Assembly (NCBI RefSeq): GCF_011764545.1
Contig: NZ_AP022870.1
Span: 8,376,001 to 8,440,000, forward strand
DNA: 64,000 nucleotides
Reading direction: 5' to 3'
DNA from: Phytohabitans flavus
Lineage (GTDB): Bacteria > Actinomycetota > Actinomycetes > Mycobacteriales > Micromonosporaceae
This document shows, one piece after another, positions 7,942-17,919 of this stretch; the first letter of the stretch is position 1, and each line of letters opens with the position of its first letter. The notes under the pieces are model-generated. The model searched no databases and was not told the origin of the DNA. It saw only the letters and a list, made by a program, of their open reading frames with translations. The translations under genes were made by a program, and so were the position numbers.

Positions 7942-9874
7942 CGGTGTACCTCCGCGGAGCCAGCGTTGACCTTGATGGTGATGTTGAGCTTGCCGCCGCC
8001 CTCGCCGTCGGGGCCGAGGTCGGTGATCTCACCGGGCGAGGCCTGGATGCCGCCGCTCTTGTTTTCGAAGATGTGCGCGTCGCCCGCGGTCACCTCGGCG
8101 TGCACTGTGGTGTCCACATTGGGCGGCACGATCACCTTGAGGTCACCGAAGCTCACGTGCACCATGATCGTCTCGTCCTGACCGGTGAAGTCCACCTTGG
8201 ACAGGTCGAGGACCGCGCTGCCGAAGTTGTGCTCGTACCGCTCGGCCATGGTCTGCGCGGCGCGCGGCTGCCAGACGACGTCGCTGCCCGAGGACTCGTA
8301 CCGGCCGACCTGGCTCTCGGCGATCGTCGATATGCCGAGTGCGGCCGCGGCGATGAAGCCGAGCGCGATCAGCCACCGGCCCCGGCCGAACCAGGTCCCG
8401 ACCAGCAGGCCGAGCCCGACCGTGACGAGCACGCCGAAGAAGTACGTGGACGGCTTGATGTGGATCAGGTTGGTCAGGTCGAGCATCGCGACCAGGCCGA
8501 GCGCCACGAAGATCAGCGAGAACGTCGCGGTGCCGAGCGGAGAGCGCTCCTTGGGTGGCTTCGGCGGCCTGGGCGGTACGGCCGGCGGCGCGCCGTAGCC
8601 GGGAGGATAGGGACCGTGCCCGGCGTACGGCCCGTGCGGTGCGAACGGCGGGCGGTAGGTCCCCGCGGCGGCATTGGTGGGGCCGGCGGGAAGGGCGGGC
8701 CCGACCGGTGCGGCGGACGCGGAGACATCGGCGGTGGGCTAGGTGGGCTGGGAGGCTGCATTGGCGGCACCGGAGGGGTCGGGGGCACCGGCGGCGGTGC
8801 CGATGACGGGCGTGGGGGTGGCGGAGCTGCGGGGAACGTGGCCGTTGTCGGGTATGGCCCGGAGTGAGCCGGCCGGCCGGGACCCGCTGCCGGCGGGTAC
8901 GGGTACGGGTATGGCGGCGCGGCTGGCTGCCACGGCCGCCCCGCCCCGAACGGCACCTCACCCCCGCTGGGTGCCGCCGGGGCGGAGCGGCCGGGCTTCC
9001 GGTTGAGCAGCAGTGCCCCACCGATGAGCACCGCGGCGCCCAGCACTACTGCCCGGAAGCCGTCCGTAACGATCAGACCGAACATCAGCACGACCACGAC
9101 GCCGAGCACGATCACCATGACCGGTGACATGCTCGACCGGCCGCGGCCCAGCATCGACTCCACCGGCGAGGCGGTGTCGCCCTCGGCTGGGATGACGAGC
9201 CAGCCGGCGAGGTAGACGAGGATGCCGATGCCGCCGAAGAAGCCCAGCACGGCGAAGAGCACCCGCCACAGCACCGGATCGGTGTTGGTGGCCCGGCCGA
9301 TCGCCGCACAGACGCCGGCGACGTAGCGGCCCTGGCGCGGGCGGACCAGCCCGTACCGCGAGGTGAAGGCCATGCTCGGGTCTTCGCTGGTCGGCGGCGG
9401 TGGCGGCGGTGCGCCGGCACCGGGTGGCGGAGGCGGCGGCCGGTGACCACCCCGTGGTGGTGCGGCCGCACCCGCCTCGCGCTTCGTCGGCTCCTTCTCG
9501 GCCGCCGCGGACCCGCCGCCCACGGGCGTGTCCTGAAGCGTGGGATCGGCCGCCCACCGGTCGGACGCCGGCATCTCGGTCGTCGGCTCCTCCGGCCGCG
9601 CGTCCCCCGCCGGCTCGTCGGCCCGCACCTCGGCGGTCGGCTCGTCGGCCCGCACCTCCGCGGTCGGCTCGTCGTGCCGCACCTCAGCGGTGGGCTCGTC
9701 GGCCCGCACGTCGGCGGTGGGCTCGTCGTGCCGCACCTCAGCGGTAGGCTCGTCGCCTGCCACGGAGCCGGCACCCGCTGAGGCTCCGGCATCCGAAGGC
9801 GCGGGCGTCGCGGGCGAGGGCTGGGTCGTGTCTTCGCCCTCCGGTCGGCGGGCCTGGGCACCTTCATCCGTCAT
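7938..9874 (-). CDS. PspC-domain membrane protein with C-terminal toast-rack domain, one apparent frameshift
   Basis: Order of parts: a disordered acidic N-terminus with nine-residue repeats (residues 41-94), a Pro-rich stretch, a PspC domain near 170-230 (RPRQGRYVAGVCAAIG, then GWLVIPAEG), two hydrophobic helices, a long Pro/Tyr-rich linker, further helices (FFGVLVTVGLGLLVG) and a C-terminal beta domain (FGDLKVIVPPNV) of the LiaF/toast-rack type. The last 190 residues are in another frame. One missing base in the run at 8661-8664 joins them and gives 645 residues. It is divergent from a PspC-fused histidine kinase, so a role in membrane stress sensing is likely. The Pro-rich linker could hide further indels. 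Confidence 0.8.
9593..9754. repeat. 27-bp in-frame tandem repeats
   Basis: About six units of 27 bases inside the PspC/toast-rack gene, encoding the nonapeptide DEPTA(E/D)VR(H/A). The last unit is degenerate (DEPAGDARP). Such repeats can vary in number by slippage and form a flexible acidic segment. Confidence 0.85.
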
Positions 9875-10001
9875 GCTTTCGATCCTCGCCGCTGCCGCAC
9901 CCGAACAGCCTCAGGCACCAACCCTGACCCCACCCTGAGATCTCCGCGGCGAATGTCCGGGGCGTCCCCGTGGCAAGGGGACGTAACTCGTGTGACGATC
10001 G

Positions 10002-11300
10002 GTGAGCAGGATTCGAGCGCGAAGGAGTAGAGCGATCGTCACCGTCGGGACCCAGCAGCCCCGCCTCACCCGTTCCCGCGACCAGCGCGTGGTGGCGGGC
10101 GTTGCTTCGGGCATCGCGCGCCACCTGGGCATCCCCGTGGTGCGCGTGCGTATCGCGTTCGTGGTCCTGCTCCCGCTCAGCGGCCTGGGGATGCTCCTCT
10201 ACGCGGCGTTCTGGGCGGTGCTGCCGCTCCAGGCCGGCTCGGCCCAGGAGCCACCCCGGCGAAACTTCATGCACCTGCTCCCGTTCATCGCGATCGGGCT
10301 GGGCCTCATCCTGGTGCAGACTCTCGCGTTCGGCTTCGGCGCGCTCGGCGTCACCGGCCTGGCCGGCTGGCTTGTCGCGATCATCGCGGTCGGCGCCGGC
10401 ATCATCTGGCACGAGTCCGACCCGGAGCGGCGCCGCCAGTGGAGCGAGACGCTGCCCCGCGTGCCGTGGCTGGGCGCGGTGGTCGACGAGAGCGACCGGC
10501 GAGCGTTCCTGCTCCGCTTCATCGGCGGCGGCGTGCTCGTCTCGGTCGGCATCATCGGCGTCGTCGCCGTCTACTCCCCGGCAGAAAACTTCGGCGCGGT
10601 CATCAACGGCATCATCTTCGCGCTCGTGGGTCTCGCCGGCGTGGCGGTGGTGGCCGGCCCGGTGCTGTGGCGTACGTACAACCAGCTGCGCGCCGAGCGT
10701 GAGGGGCGCATCCGGGAGACGGAGCGGGCCGAGCTGGCCGCGATGGTGCACGACCAGGTGCTGCACACGCTCGCGCTCATCCAGCGCAATGCCGCGGACG
10801 TCAAGGCAGTGCAGCGGCTCGCCCGAGGTCAGGAGCGGAGCCTGCGCAACTGGCTGTACAAGCCGATCGCCTCGCCCACCGAGCGGTTCGCCGCCGCGCT
10901 GGAGCAGGTGGCGGCCGAGGTCGAGGATACGTATGCGATCAGCGTGGAGACGGTCGTGGTGGGCGACCGGGACACCGACGAGCGGGTCGGCGCGTTGGTG
11001 GCCGCGGCCCGCGAGGCGCTCGTCAACGCGGCCCGCCACGCCAAGGTGCAGACCGTCTCCCTCTACGCGGAGGTCGAGCCCGACCAGCTGAGCGTCTTCG
11101 TACGCGACCGGGGCGCCGGCTTCGACCCCTCCACGGTGGAGGATCATCGGCATGGCGTCCGCGGCTCCATCATCGGGCGGATGCAGCGACACGGCGGGCG
11201 CGCGCAGATCATCAGCGAGCCCGGCGATGGCACCGAGGTGCGCTTGTTCCTGCCGACAACAAGCCGGGAGAGCGTCTCCAGTGGGAAGGACGCACCATGA
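10002..11300 (+). CDS. PspC-fused sensor histidine kinase
   Basis: A membrane kinase with an N-terminal PspC domain (RLTRSRDQRVVAGVASG through FWAVLPLQAG), further helices and a cytoplasmic HisKA_3-type kinase core. The phospho-acceptor His is in AAMVHDQVLHTLALIQ. The ATPase has the N-box AREALVNAARHA and G-box DRGAGFDPS. It would phosphorylate the LuxR-type regulator that overlaps its 3' end. Start is uncertain: GTG 10002 has no clear SD, whereas AAGGAG at 10022-10027 is ideally placed for an in-frame ATC codon at 10035, eleven codons further in and just before the conserved region. Divergent from the PspC/toast-rack gene, probably its sensor partner. Confidence 0.9.
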   Translation: MSRIRARRSRAIVTVGTQQPRLTRSRDQRVVAGVASGIARHLGIPVVRVRIAFVVLLPLSGLGMLLYAAFWAVLPLQAGSAQEPPRRNFMHLLPFIAIGLGLILVQTLAFGFGALGVTGLAGWLVAIIAVGAGIIWHESDPERRRQWSETLPRVPWLGAVVDESDRRAFLLRFIGGGVLVSVGIIGVVAVYSPAENFGAVINGIIFALVGLAGVAVVAGPVLWRTYNQLRAEREGRIRETERAELAAMVHDQVLHTLALIQRNAADVKAVQRLARGQERSLRNWLYKPIASPTERFAAALEQVAAEVEDTYAISVETVVVGDRDTDERVGALVAAAREALVNAARHAKVQTVSLYAEVEPDQLSVFVRDRGAGFDPSTVEDHRHGVRGSIIGRMQRHGGRAQIISEPGDGTEVRLFLPTTSRESVSSGKDAP

Positions 11301-11965
11301 CCGACCAGACCGAGCAGGCCGAGCAGCGGCGGCTGAGGGTGTTCCTCGTCGACGACCACGCGATGTTCCGGGCCGGCGTCCGCGCCGAGTTGGGCGTGCA
11401 CGTCGACGTGGTCGGTGAGGCGAGCACGGTGGCCGAGGCGATCTCGCGGATCGCCTCAATGGAGCCGGACGTGGTGCTGCTCGACGTGCACATGCCGGAC
11501 GGCGGCGGCCGGGCCGTGCTCGACGCGATGCGCCGCAGCCACCCGCAGGTCCGGTTCCTCGCCCTCTCCGTCTCCGACGCGGCCGAGGATGTGATCGGCC
11601 TGATCCGGGCCGGCGCCCGGGGCTACGTCACCAAGACCATCTCGCCGGACGAGTTGGCCGCGGCGATCCGCCGGGTCGCCGACGGCGACGCGGTGTTCAG
11701 CCCGCGGCTGGCCGGGTTCGTGCTCGACGCGTTCGCCGCGCGCCCGGACGCGCCGGTGGCCGACCCCGAGCTCGACCAGCTCACCAACCGTGAGCGCGAG
11801 GTGCTGCGGCTGCTCGCCCGGGGGTATGCGTACAAGGAGATCGCCAAGGAGCTCTTCATCTCCATCAAGACGGTGGAGACCCACGTGTCGAACGTGCTGC
11901 GCAAGCTCCAGATGTCCAACCGCTACGAGCTGTCCCGCTGGGCCGCCGACCGCCGCCTCGTATAG
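11297..11965 (+). CDS. LuxR-family response regulator
   Basis: 222 residues. The receiver domain has the acidic pair in FLVDDHAMFRAG, phospho-acceptor Asp in VVLLDVHMPDGGG, and the conserved Thr/Ser (LALSVSDA) and Lys (YVTKTISPDE). A NarL/LuxR-type helix-turn-helix follows (LTNREREVLRLLARGYAYKEIA, then SIKTVETHVSNVLRKLQ). The ATG overlaps the kinase stop (ATGA), so kinase and regulator are made together. Given the PspC domains in the kinase and the divergent gene, the pair probably controls an envelope-stress regulon, perhaps including that divergent promoter. Confidence 0.93.
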   Translation: MTDQTEQAEQRRLRVFLVDDHAMFRAGVRAELGVHVDVVGEASTVAEAISRIASMEPDVVLLDVHMPDGGGRAVLDAMRRSHPQVRFLALSVSDAAEDVIGLIRAGARGYVTKTISPDELAAAIRRVADGDAVFSPRLAGFVLDAFAARPDAPVADPELDQLTNREREVLRLLARGYAYKEIAKELFISIKTVETHVSNVLRKLQMSNRYELSRWAADRRLV

Positions 11966-11971
11966 ACCGCG

Positions 11972-12709
11972 TCACTCAGTCCGTAGGACCGTGAACGACT
12001 CGGCCAGCCGCCCTGGAGGCAGCCCGGCCGCCTCGGCCACCGCGACCAGCCGGTCGCGGAGCCAGCCACCCTCCAGGTCCAGGTGCGCGGTCTGGGAGAC
12101 GTGCGCGCGCAGTGCCGCCAGCTGGCGGGGGTGCGCCTCCGTGATGTCCACGGCGTGATCCGGGTTGGGACCGCCGGCGTACCAGACCTCTCGCACCACC
12201 CACGGCTCCAGCCCCGCCTCCAGCAGCTCGGGGTGGGCGAACGGGTTGCGCGCGTCCGGGTAGATCGCGCACGTGGTGGCCTCGCCGACCGCGAGGTGGT
12301 CCGGGTGGCTCGGGCCGGTCAGCCGCTCCCACCGGCGCAGCGGGCTGCTGGTGAGGATGCGGTCCGGCCGGAAGCGGCGGATCGCGGCGGTGATGTCGCG
12401 GCGCAGCTCGAAGCTCGGCGTGAGCTGACCGTCCCGGTACCCGTCGAGGAAATCAACCTGCTTGACCCCGATGGCGGCGGCCGCCGCGCGCTGCTCGCGC
12501 TCCCGGATTATGGGGATTTGCTCCCGTGGCGTGTCGTCGAATCCACCGGCATCGCCCCGCGTCACGATGACGTACGCCACATCGATGCCGGCGTCCACCC
12601 AACCGGCTACCGTGCCTGCGGAGCCGAAGTCGATATCGTCTGGGTGCGCGAACACGGCTAGTACACGCTGGACGTCGGAGAGTGCTGGAGCTGAGGCTGG
12701 GAACGTCAC
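11972..12709 (-). CDS. PIG-L family N-deacetylase
   Basis: 245 residues. Zinc-dependent deacetylases of this family remove acetyl groups from N-acetylglucosamine-containing small molecules such as mycothiol precursors. The signature AHPDD is at 21-25 and a second zinc-binding site is in PSHPDHLAVGE. The length fits the family. It converges on the response-regulator gene with a 6-base gap. Actinomycetes carry several such paralogues (MshB, Mca and others); nothing here proves which substrate is used, so no symbol is given. Confidence 0.85.
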   Translation of the reverse strand: MTFPASAPALSDVQRVLAVFAHPDDIDFGSAGTVAGWVDAGIDVAYVIVTRGDAGGFDDTPREQIPIIREREQRAAAAAIGVKQVDFLDGYRDGQLTPSFELRRDITAAIRRFRPDRILTSSPLRRWERLTGPSHPDHLAVGEATTCAIYPDARNPFAHPELLEAGLEPWVVREVWYAGGPNPDHAVDITEAHPRQLAALRAHVSQTAHLDLEGGWLRDRLVAVAEAAGLPPGRLAESFTVLRTE

Positions 12710-13157
12710 AACAACCGATGGTACGACGGAGCGGGCGTCGGCCGTTCGTCCGAAAAGCTCCTGGTCAGAGCCAAATGATCATGGCGAAACATGATCTTTA
12801 CACAGTATCGACCGCGTCCCGGCAGAATATCGGCTTGATAACGCTCCTTCACGATGGCGGGCGCACGGTGTCACAGTGTCAGCACCTCACCCGCCCCGCA
12901 CCAGCGCCCAGGAGGCATGGTCATGCACGCAGACGCCGCACCCAAGGCTGTCCGCGATTCAGTAGCCTCCCTGGCGTTCCGCGCGTCGGCGGTGGTGACG
13001 ACCGATCTCAGCGGATCAACAAACTGCCAGGTCATCGCGAGTGCCAGGCGATAGCCCCCATGGCAGTGACGCCGCGGAGCTGTCGGGCGGCACCGACCCG
13101 TAGCTGTGCGAAAAAACTGAGGAACGACAGCGAACCACTCAAGGGAGGCCCTGAGAA
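12710..13157. other. intergenic region upstream of dppA
   Basis: 448 bases between the divergent deacetylase and dppA genes. It contains an AT-richer stretch around 12770-12840, the direct repeat gtgtcacagtgtca near 12868-12882, and a short frame at 12923-13054 with a strong SD. The dppA promoter must lie here, but I cannot fix -35/-10 boxes with confidence. No RNA gene is recognised. Confidence 0.5.
12923..13054 (+). CDS. possible 43-residue small ORF upstream of dppA
   Basis: A short frame starting MHADAAPKAV. A perfect AGGAGG at 12910-12915 lies seven bases before its ATG. It ends 103 bases before dppA. No domain is recognisable and there is no run of any one amino-acid codon typical of attenuation leaders. 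It could be a small regulatory ORF whose translation affects dppA, or chance. The only strong evidence is the SD and its spacing. Confidence 0.3.
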   Translation: MHADAAPKAVRDSVASLAFRASAVVTTDLSGSTNCQVIASARR

Positions 13158-14816
13158 ATGAGAGTCTCGAAGCGTGCGAGCGCGGTAGCCGCAATCGCGG
13201 CTGTCGCACTCGTCGCGGCAGGCTGCGGCGGCGGAGATGACACCGAGGAAAACAGCGGCAACGCGGACAAGACCGCGAATGGCGCTATCACCATCGACGG
13301 CACGCAGCCGGCGAACCCGCTGCTGCCGAGCGCAACCAGCGAGACCGGTGGCGGTGACGTCCTCGACTTCATGTGGACCGGTCTGATCAACTACCCGGCG
13401 GGTGGTGGCGACCCGGTCAACGCGGTGGCCGAGGACATCGGTACGACGGATGCCCAGACCTACACGGTCAAGATCAAGAAGGGCATCAAGTTCCACGACG
13501 GTACCGAGGTCAAGGCGAAGAACTTCGTCGACGCCTGGAACTTCACCGCCTACTCGGAGAACGGCCAGCAGCAGGCCAGCTTCTTCAGTGACATCGATGG
13601 CTACGAGGCCGTCCACACCGAGGACCCGGACGGCGAGGAGGGCCCGCAGAAGGCCCCGAAGCCGACGACCGACAAGATGTCTGGTCTGGCGGTCGTGGAC
13701 GACTACACCTTCACGGTCAAGCTCGCCGCGCCCAACTCGATCTTCCCGGTCAAGCTCGGCTACAGCGCGTACTTCCCGATGCCGGACTCGTTCTTCGCCG
13801 CGGCTGACAAGAACGAGTGGGGCAAGAAGCCGGTCGGCAACGGCCCGGTCAAGTTCGTCTCGTGGACGGACAACGTCGAGATCAAGCTGACCCGCTTCGA
13901 CGACTACACCCTTGACGACAAGGTCAAGATCAAGGACGTCACGGTCAAGCTGTACCAGGAGGACACCGCGGCCTACGCCGAGCTGGTGGCCAACCAGCTC
14001 GACTTCCAGCAGCAGGTGCCGTCCTCCTCGCTCGCCGGCGAGAAGTGGAAGGCCGACCTGGGTGCCCGCGGCCTGACCGTGGACATCCCGGTTATGCAGA
14101 TCATCGCGTTCCCGATCTACGACAAGCGGTACCAGAACAAGGACCTGCGTCGTGCGGTGTCGCTGTCGATCAACCGGGAAGAGATCGCGTCGAAGATCTT
14201 CTTCAACACCCGCAAGCCGGCCACCAGCTGGGCCGCGCCGGGCACCCCGGGTGCCACCGGCTTCGACTGCACGACCTGCAAGTACGACCCCGAGGCTGCC
14301 AAGGCTGCGCTTCAGGCCGCCGGTGGCTTCGAGGGCGAGATGGTGATCTACTACAACGCCGACGCCAGCCACAAGGACTGGGTGGAGGCCGCGGCCAACA
14401 GCGTCGCGACCACGCTGGGCATCAAGGTGCGCGCCGAGGGTATGCCGACCTTCGCGGTCTTCCGGCAGAACATCGACGGCAAGAAGATGACCGGCCCGTA
14501 CCGCGCCGGCTGGCAGGCCGACTACCCGAACGGCGAGAACTGGCTCGGCCCGCTGTACGTGACGGGCGCCAGCTCGAACGACGGTTCGTACAGCAACCCG
14601 CAGGTCGACGCGCTCTACCAGGAGGGCTCGCGGCTGGCTGACGAGAAGGCCGCCGAGGCGAAGTTCGCCGAGGCCATCAAGATCGTCGACGCCGAGGTGC
14701 CGTCGATCCCGATCGTCTCGGTCACGCAGCAGTCCGGTATCTCGAACCGGATCGCCCCCAGCGTGAAGACCAACTGGGTCGGCTCGATCGACCTCTCCAC
14801 GGTCGAACTCGTCTGA
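13158..14816 (+). CDS. dppA: peptide/nickel-type ABC transporter substrate-binding lipoprotein
   Basis: 552 residues of solute-binding protein family 5. The N-terminus is a lipoprotein signal peptide (basic MRVSKRAS, hydrophobic core, lipobox LVAAGC, with Cys at about 23), so it is tethered outside the membrane. Family blocks seen: YTVKIKKGIKFHDG, and KDLRRAVSLSINREEIA near the hinge. It captures oligopeptides for the permease/ATPase genes that follow. SD AAGGGAGG precedes the ATG. A hairpin terminator separates it from dppB, which would let the binding protein be made in excess over the membrane parts. The peptide specificity is inferred from the family only. Confidence 0.92.
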   Translation: MRVSKRASAVAAIAAVALVAAGCGGGDDTEENSGNADKTANGAITIDGTQPANPLLPSATSETGGGDVLDFMWTGLINYPAGGGDPVNAVAEDIGTTDAQTYTVKIKKGIKFHDGTEVKAKNFVDAWNFTAYSENGQQQASFFSDIDGYEAVHTEDPDGEEGPQKAPKPTTDKMSGLAVVDDYTFTVKLAAPNSIFPVKLGYSAYFPMPDSFFAAADKNEWGKKPVGNGPVKFVSWTDNVEIKLTRFDDYTLDDKVKIKDVTVKLYQEDTAAYAELVANQLDFQQQVPSSSLAGEKWKADLGARGLTVDIPVMQIIAFPIYDKRYQNKDLRRAVSLSINREEIASKIFFNTRKPATSWAAPGTPGATGFDCTTCKYDPEAAKAALQAAGGFEGEMVIYYNADASHKDWVEAAANSVATTLGIKVRAEGMPTFAVFRQNIDGKKMTGPYRAGWQADYPNGENWLGPLYVTGASSNDGSYSNPQVDALYQEGSRLADEKAAEAKFAEAIKIVDAEVPSIPIVSVTQQSGISNRIAPSVKTNWVGSIDLSTVELV

Positions 14817-14834
14817 TCCACCGCTATCAACACC

Positions 14835-14882
14835 TCAGGGTCCGGCCTACCATCACCGGTAGGCCGGACCCCCTGGGGTTTT
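14835..14882 (+). terminator. partial terminator between dppA and dppB
   Basis: A perfect 14-bp stem (gggtccggcctacc at 14838-14851 with its complement at 14858-14871) and a 6-base loop, followed by a GGGG-TTTT end. It lies 19 bases after the dppA stop. Its likely role is to end most transcripts after dppA and let a fraction read through to dppBCDF. Confidence 0.8.
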
Positions 14883-14965
14883 CCACCAGGTGACGTGCGG
14901 CCACCCCTCGTGCGTCGCCCCCACCCTGTCCAGGCGTCAAACAGGACGCCCCGTCTGGAGGACCC

Positions 14966-15892
14966 ATGGGCCGTTATGTCTTGAGACGGCTACTCCAGCT
15001 CATCCCCGTCTTCTTCGGGGCGACGCTGTTGATTTACGCGCTGGTTTGGGCCGTCCCGGGAGACCCCTTCGCCGGCAAGTGCGGCGAGCGGGCTTGCCCG
15101 GACTCGTACGTCCAGTTCATGACCGAGAAGTACCACCTGGACGACCCCTGGCCGGTCCAGTACGTCTACTACATGGGTCACCTGCTGACGGGCGACTTCG
15201 GCCAGACCTTCGGCGGCCGCGAGATCAGCGAGATCATCGCCCAGGCGTACCCGAACACACTGAAGCTGGCCCTGATGGGTCTGCTGATCGAGGGCGTCAT
15301 CGGCCTCACCGCGGGCATCCTCACCGGTCTGCGGCGCAACGGCTTCCTGGACAACCTCGTCCTGGTCTCCACGCTCTTCCTGCTGGCGATCCCGACCTTC
15401 GTCAGTGGCTTCCTGCTGCAGTTCGTGCTCGGCACCCAGTTCAGGATCATCGATCCAACGGTCGCCGAGGGCGCCCCGTTCTGGGACTACCTCGTCCCGG
15501 GGTTCGTGCTGGCCAGCATCTCGATGGCGTACGTGGCCCGGTTGACCCGTACGAGCATCGCGGAAAACTCACGCTCCGACTACGTGCGCACAGCGGTCGC
15601 CAAGGGCCTGCCGCAGCGCCGAGTGGTCGGGGTCCACCTGCTCCGCAACTCGCTGATTCCGGTGATCACGTTCCTCGGTACCGACCTGGGCTCCCTGATG
15701 GGCGGTGCGATCGTGACCGAGGGGATCTTCAGTATCAATGGAATCGGTCGGGAGGTTTACCGGGCTATCGTTACCAAGGAGAGCGCGACCGTTGTCGGCA
15801 TCGTGGTCGTCCTGGTGATGGTCTACCTGTTGATGAACCTCCTGGTCGACCTGCTCTACGCCGCACTCGACCCGAGGATCCGCTATGAGTGA
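14966..15892 (+). CDS. dppB: peptide ABC transporter permease (DppB type)
   Basis: 308 residues with about six transmembrane helices and the N-terminal motif MGRYVLRRLLQLIPVFFG typical of DppB/OppB. The EAA-type loop that contacts the ATPase (YVRTAVAKGLPQRRVV) is present near residue 210. It forms the membrane channel with DppC. It overlaps dppC by eight bases, so translation is coupled. It follows dppA after a terminator and about 80 bases of spacer. Confidence 0.92.
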   Translation: MGRYVLRRLLQLIPVFFGATLLIYALVWAVPGDPFAGKCGERACPDSYVQFMTEKYHLDDPWPVQYVYYMGHLLTGDFGQTFGGREISEIIAQAYPNTLKLALMGLLIEGVIGLTAGILTGLRRNGFLDNLVLVSTLFLLAIPTFVSGFLLQFVLGTQFRIIDPTVAEGAPFWDYLVPGFVLASISMAYVARLTRTSIAENSRSDYVRTAVAKGLPQRRVVGVHLLRNSLIPVITFLGTDLGSLMGGAIVTEGIFSINGIGREVYRAIVTKESATVVGIVVVLVMVYLLMNLLVDLLYAALDPRIRYE

Positions 15893-16880
15893 CCCGACAT
15901 CTCGCTCCCTGGTCACCACCCAGCCCCCGGAGCATCCTGACGTCGTCGCCGGCGCCGCCCCCCTTGGCACCAGCACCGGCCTTTCCCCGGGCCAGAAGGA
16001 CAAGCCCCGTGGCCTGCTCGGTGACGCCTGGTACGACCTGCGCCGCAAGCCGCTGTTCTGGATCTCGGCGTCGTTCATCATGCTCTTCGTTCTGATGGCC
16101 GCTTTCCCGTTCATCTTCACCAGCCACAGCCCCACCGACCCCGTTGGTACCGGCCTGAGTCGCAGCCTCGAGGGCCCGAGCGGCGACGCCTGGTTTGGCA
16201 CCGACATCCAGGCGCGGGACATCTTCGCGCGGGTGATCTATGGCGCCCGTGCCTCGATCATCGTCGCGGTGAGCGCCACGATCGGCACCGTGCTGCTCGG
16301 GGCGACGGTGGGTGTGCTCGCCGGCTTCTGGGGCGGCTGGGTCGACGCGCTGCTTTCCCGGCTCGCCGACGTGTTCTTCGGGATCCCGTTCGTGCTGGGC
16401 GCGATCGTCATCCTCTTCACGTTCAACCCGAAGGGCGCCGGCTCCAACGAGTGGAAGATCATGGGCCTGGTCATCGTGGCGCTCTGCCTGCTGACCTGGC
16501 CGGTGGCGATGCGGATTATGAGATCCAGCGTGCTCGCGGCCAAACAGGCGGACTACGTGGTGGCTGCCCGCGCGCTGGGCGCGAGCAATGCCCGGATCAT
16601 CTTCAAGCACCTGATCCCCAACTGCCTCGCCCCGGTGCTGGTCTACTCCACGATCCTCATCGGTGCGTACATCGGCGCGGAGGCCACGCTCTCCTTCCTC
16701 GGCGTGGGTCTCCAGTCGCCGGTCGTGTCGTGGGGCGTCATGATCAGTGACTCTCAGCAGTACATCCGGGTCAGGCCGAACTGGCTGCTGTTCCCCTCTG
16801 CGTTCCTCGTCGTCGCCGTGCTGAGCTTCGTGATGCTCGGCGAGGCGGTCCGCGAGGCACTCGACCCGAAGCTGCGGTAG
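15885..16880 (+). CDS. dppC: peptide ABC transporter permease (DppC type)
   Basis: 331 residues. A long cytoplasmic N-terminus leads into a DppC-type core: helix WISASFIMLFVLMAAFPFIF, then GTDIQARDIFARVIYGARAS and the EAA loop YVVAARALGASNARIIFKH. The ending EAVREALDPKLR is characteristic of this family. It pairs with DppB to form the pore. The ATG overlaps the dppB stop region, and dppD follows nine bases later. Confidence 0.92.
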   Translation: MSDPTSRSLVTTQPPEHPDVVAGAAPLGTSTGLSPGQKDKPRGLLGDAWYDLRRKPLFWISASFIMLFVLMAAFPFIFTSHSPTDPVGTGLSRSLEGPSGDAWFGTDIQARDIFARVIYGARASIIVAVSATIGTVLLGATVGVLAGFWGGWVDALLSRLADVFFGIPFVLGAIVILFTFNPKGAGSNEWKIMGLVIVALCLLTWPVAMRIMRSSVLAAKQADYVVAARALGASNARIIFKHLIPNCLAPVLVYSTILIGAYIGAEATLSFLGVGLQSPVVSWGVMISDSQQYIRVRPNWLLFPSAFLVVAVLSFVMLGEAVREALDPKLR

Positions 16881-16889
16881 GAGACATCG

Positions 16890-17919
16890 TTGTCAAACGT
16901 CTACGTAGCCGACCAGCCTGAGACGGCGCGCGAGGGTCGGCCGAGCGGCCGCCTCCTCGAGGTCGAGGACCTCCGCGTGGAGTTCCGCACCCGGGATGGT
17001 GTCGCCAAGGTCATCAACGGCGTCACCTACCACGTCGACGCCGGCGAGACGCTCGCCGTGCTCGGCGAGTCCGGGTCGGGCAAGAGCGTGACGGCCCAGA
17101 CCATCATGGGTATCCTCGACACCCCGCCCGGGTTCGTCACCGGCGGCCAGATCCGCTTCCACGACAAGGACATGCTCCAGATGTCCAGCGAGGAGCGGCG
17201 CCGCATCCGGGGCGAGGGCATCGCGATGGTGTTCCAGGACGCGCTGTCGGCGCTCAACCCGGTCTTCACGGTCGGATTCCAGATCGCCGAGCAGTTCCGG
17301 GTCCGCCGGGGCATGAGCCGGCGTGACTCCAAGATCCGCGCTGCCGAGATGCTCGACCAGGTCCAGATCCCGAATGCGAAGCAGCGGATCAACGAGTACC
17401 CGCACCAGTTCTCCGGCGGTATGCGGCAGCGCGTGATGATCGCGATGTCGCTGGCGCTCGACCCCGAGGTGCTTATCGCGGACGAGCCCACCACCGCGCT
17501 CGATGTGACGGTGCAGGCCCAGATCATGGACCTGCTCGCCGATCTCCAGCGCGAGCGGCAGATGGGCCTGATCCTCATCACCCACGACCTCGGCGTCGTG
17601 GCAGACGTGGCGGACCGGATCGCGGTCATGTACGCGGGCCGCATCGTCGAAGAGGCGAACGTCCACGAGCTGTACGCGAATCCAGCGCACCCGTACACCA
17701 TCGGGTTGCTGGAGTCGATCCCGCGCATCGACGAGAAGGGGCAGCAGCTCCGGACCATCCGCGGTCTCCCGCCGAGCCTGCTGAAGATCCCGTCCGGCTG
17801 CCCGTTCCACCCGCGCTGCCCCATGGCGCAGCCCATCTGCCCCGAGAAGGTGCCGCCGCTGCTCCAGCTCGGGCCGACCCGGGCCAGCGCCTGCCACTTC
17901 GCCGAGGAGCTTGTGAAAC

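Noticed and set aside
9400..9938. plus-strand repeat-rich frames
   Set aside because: They mirror the 27-bp repeats of the real minus-strand PspC gene.
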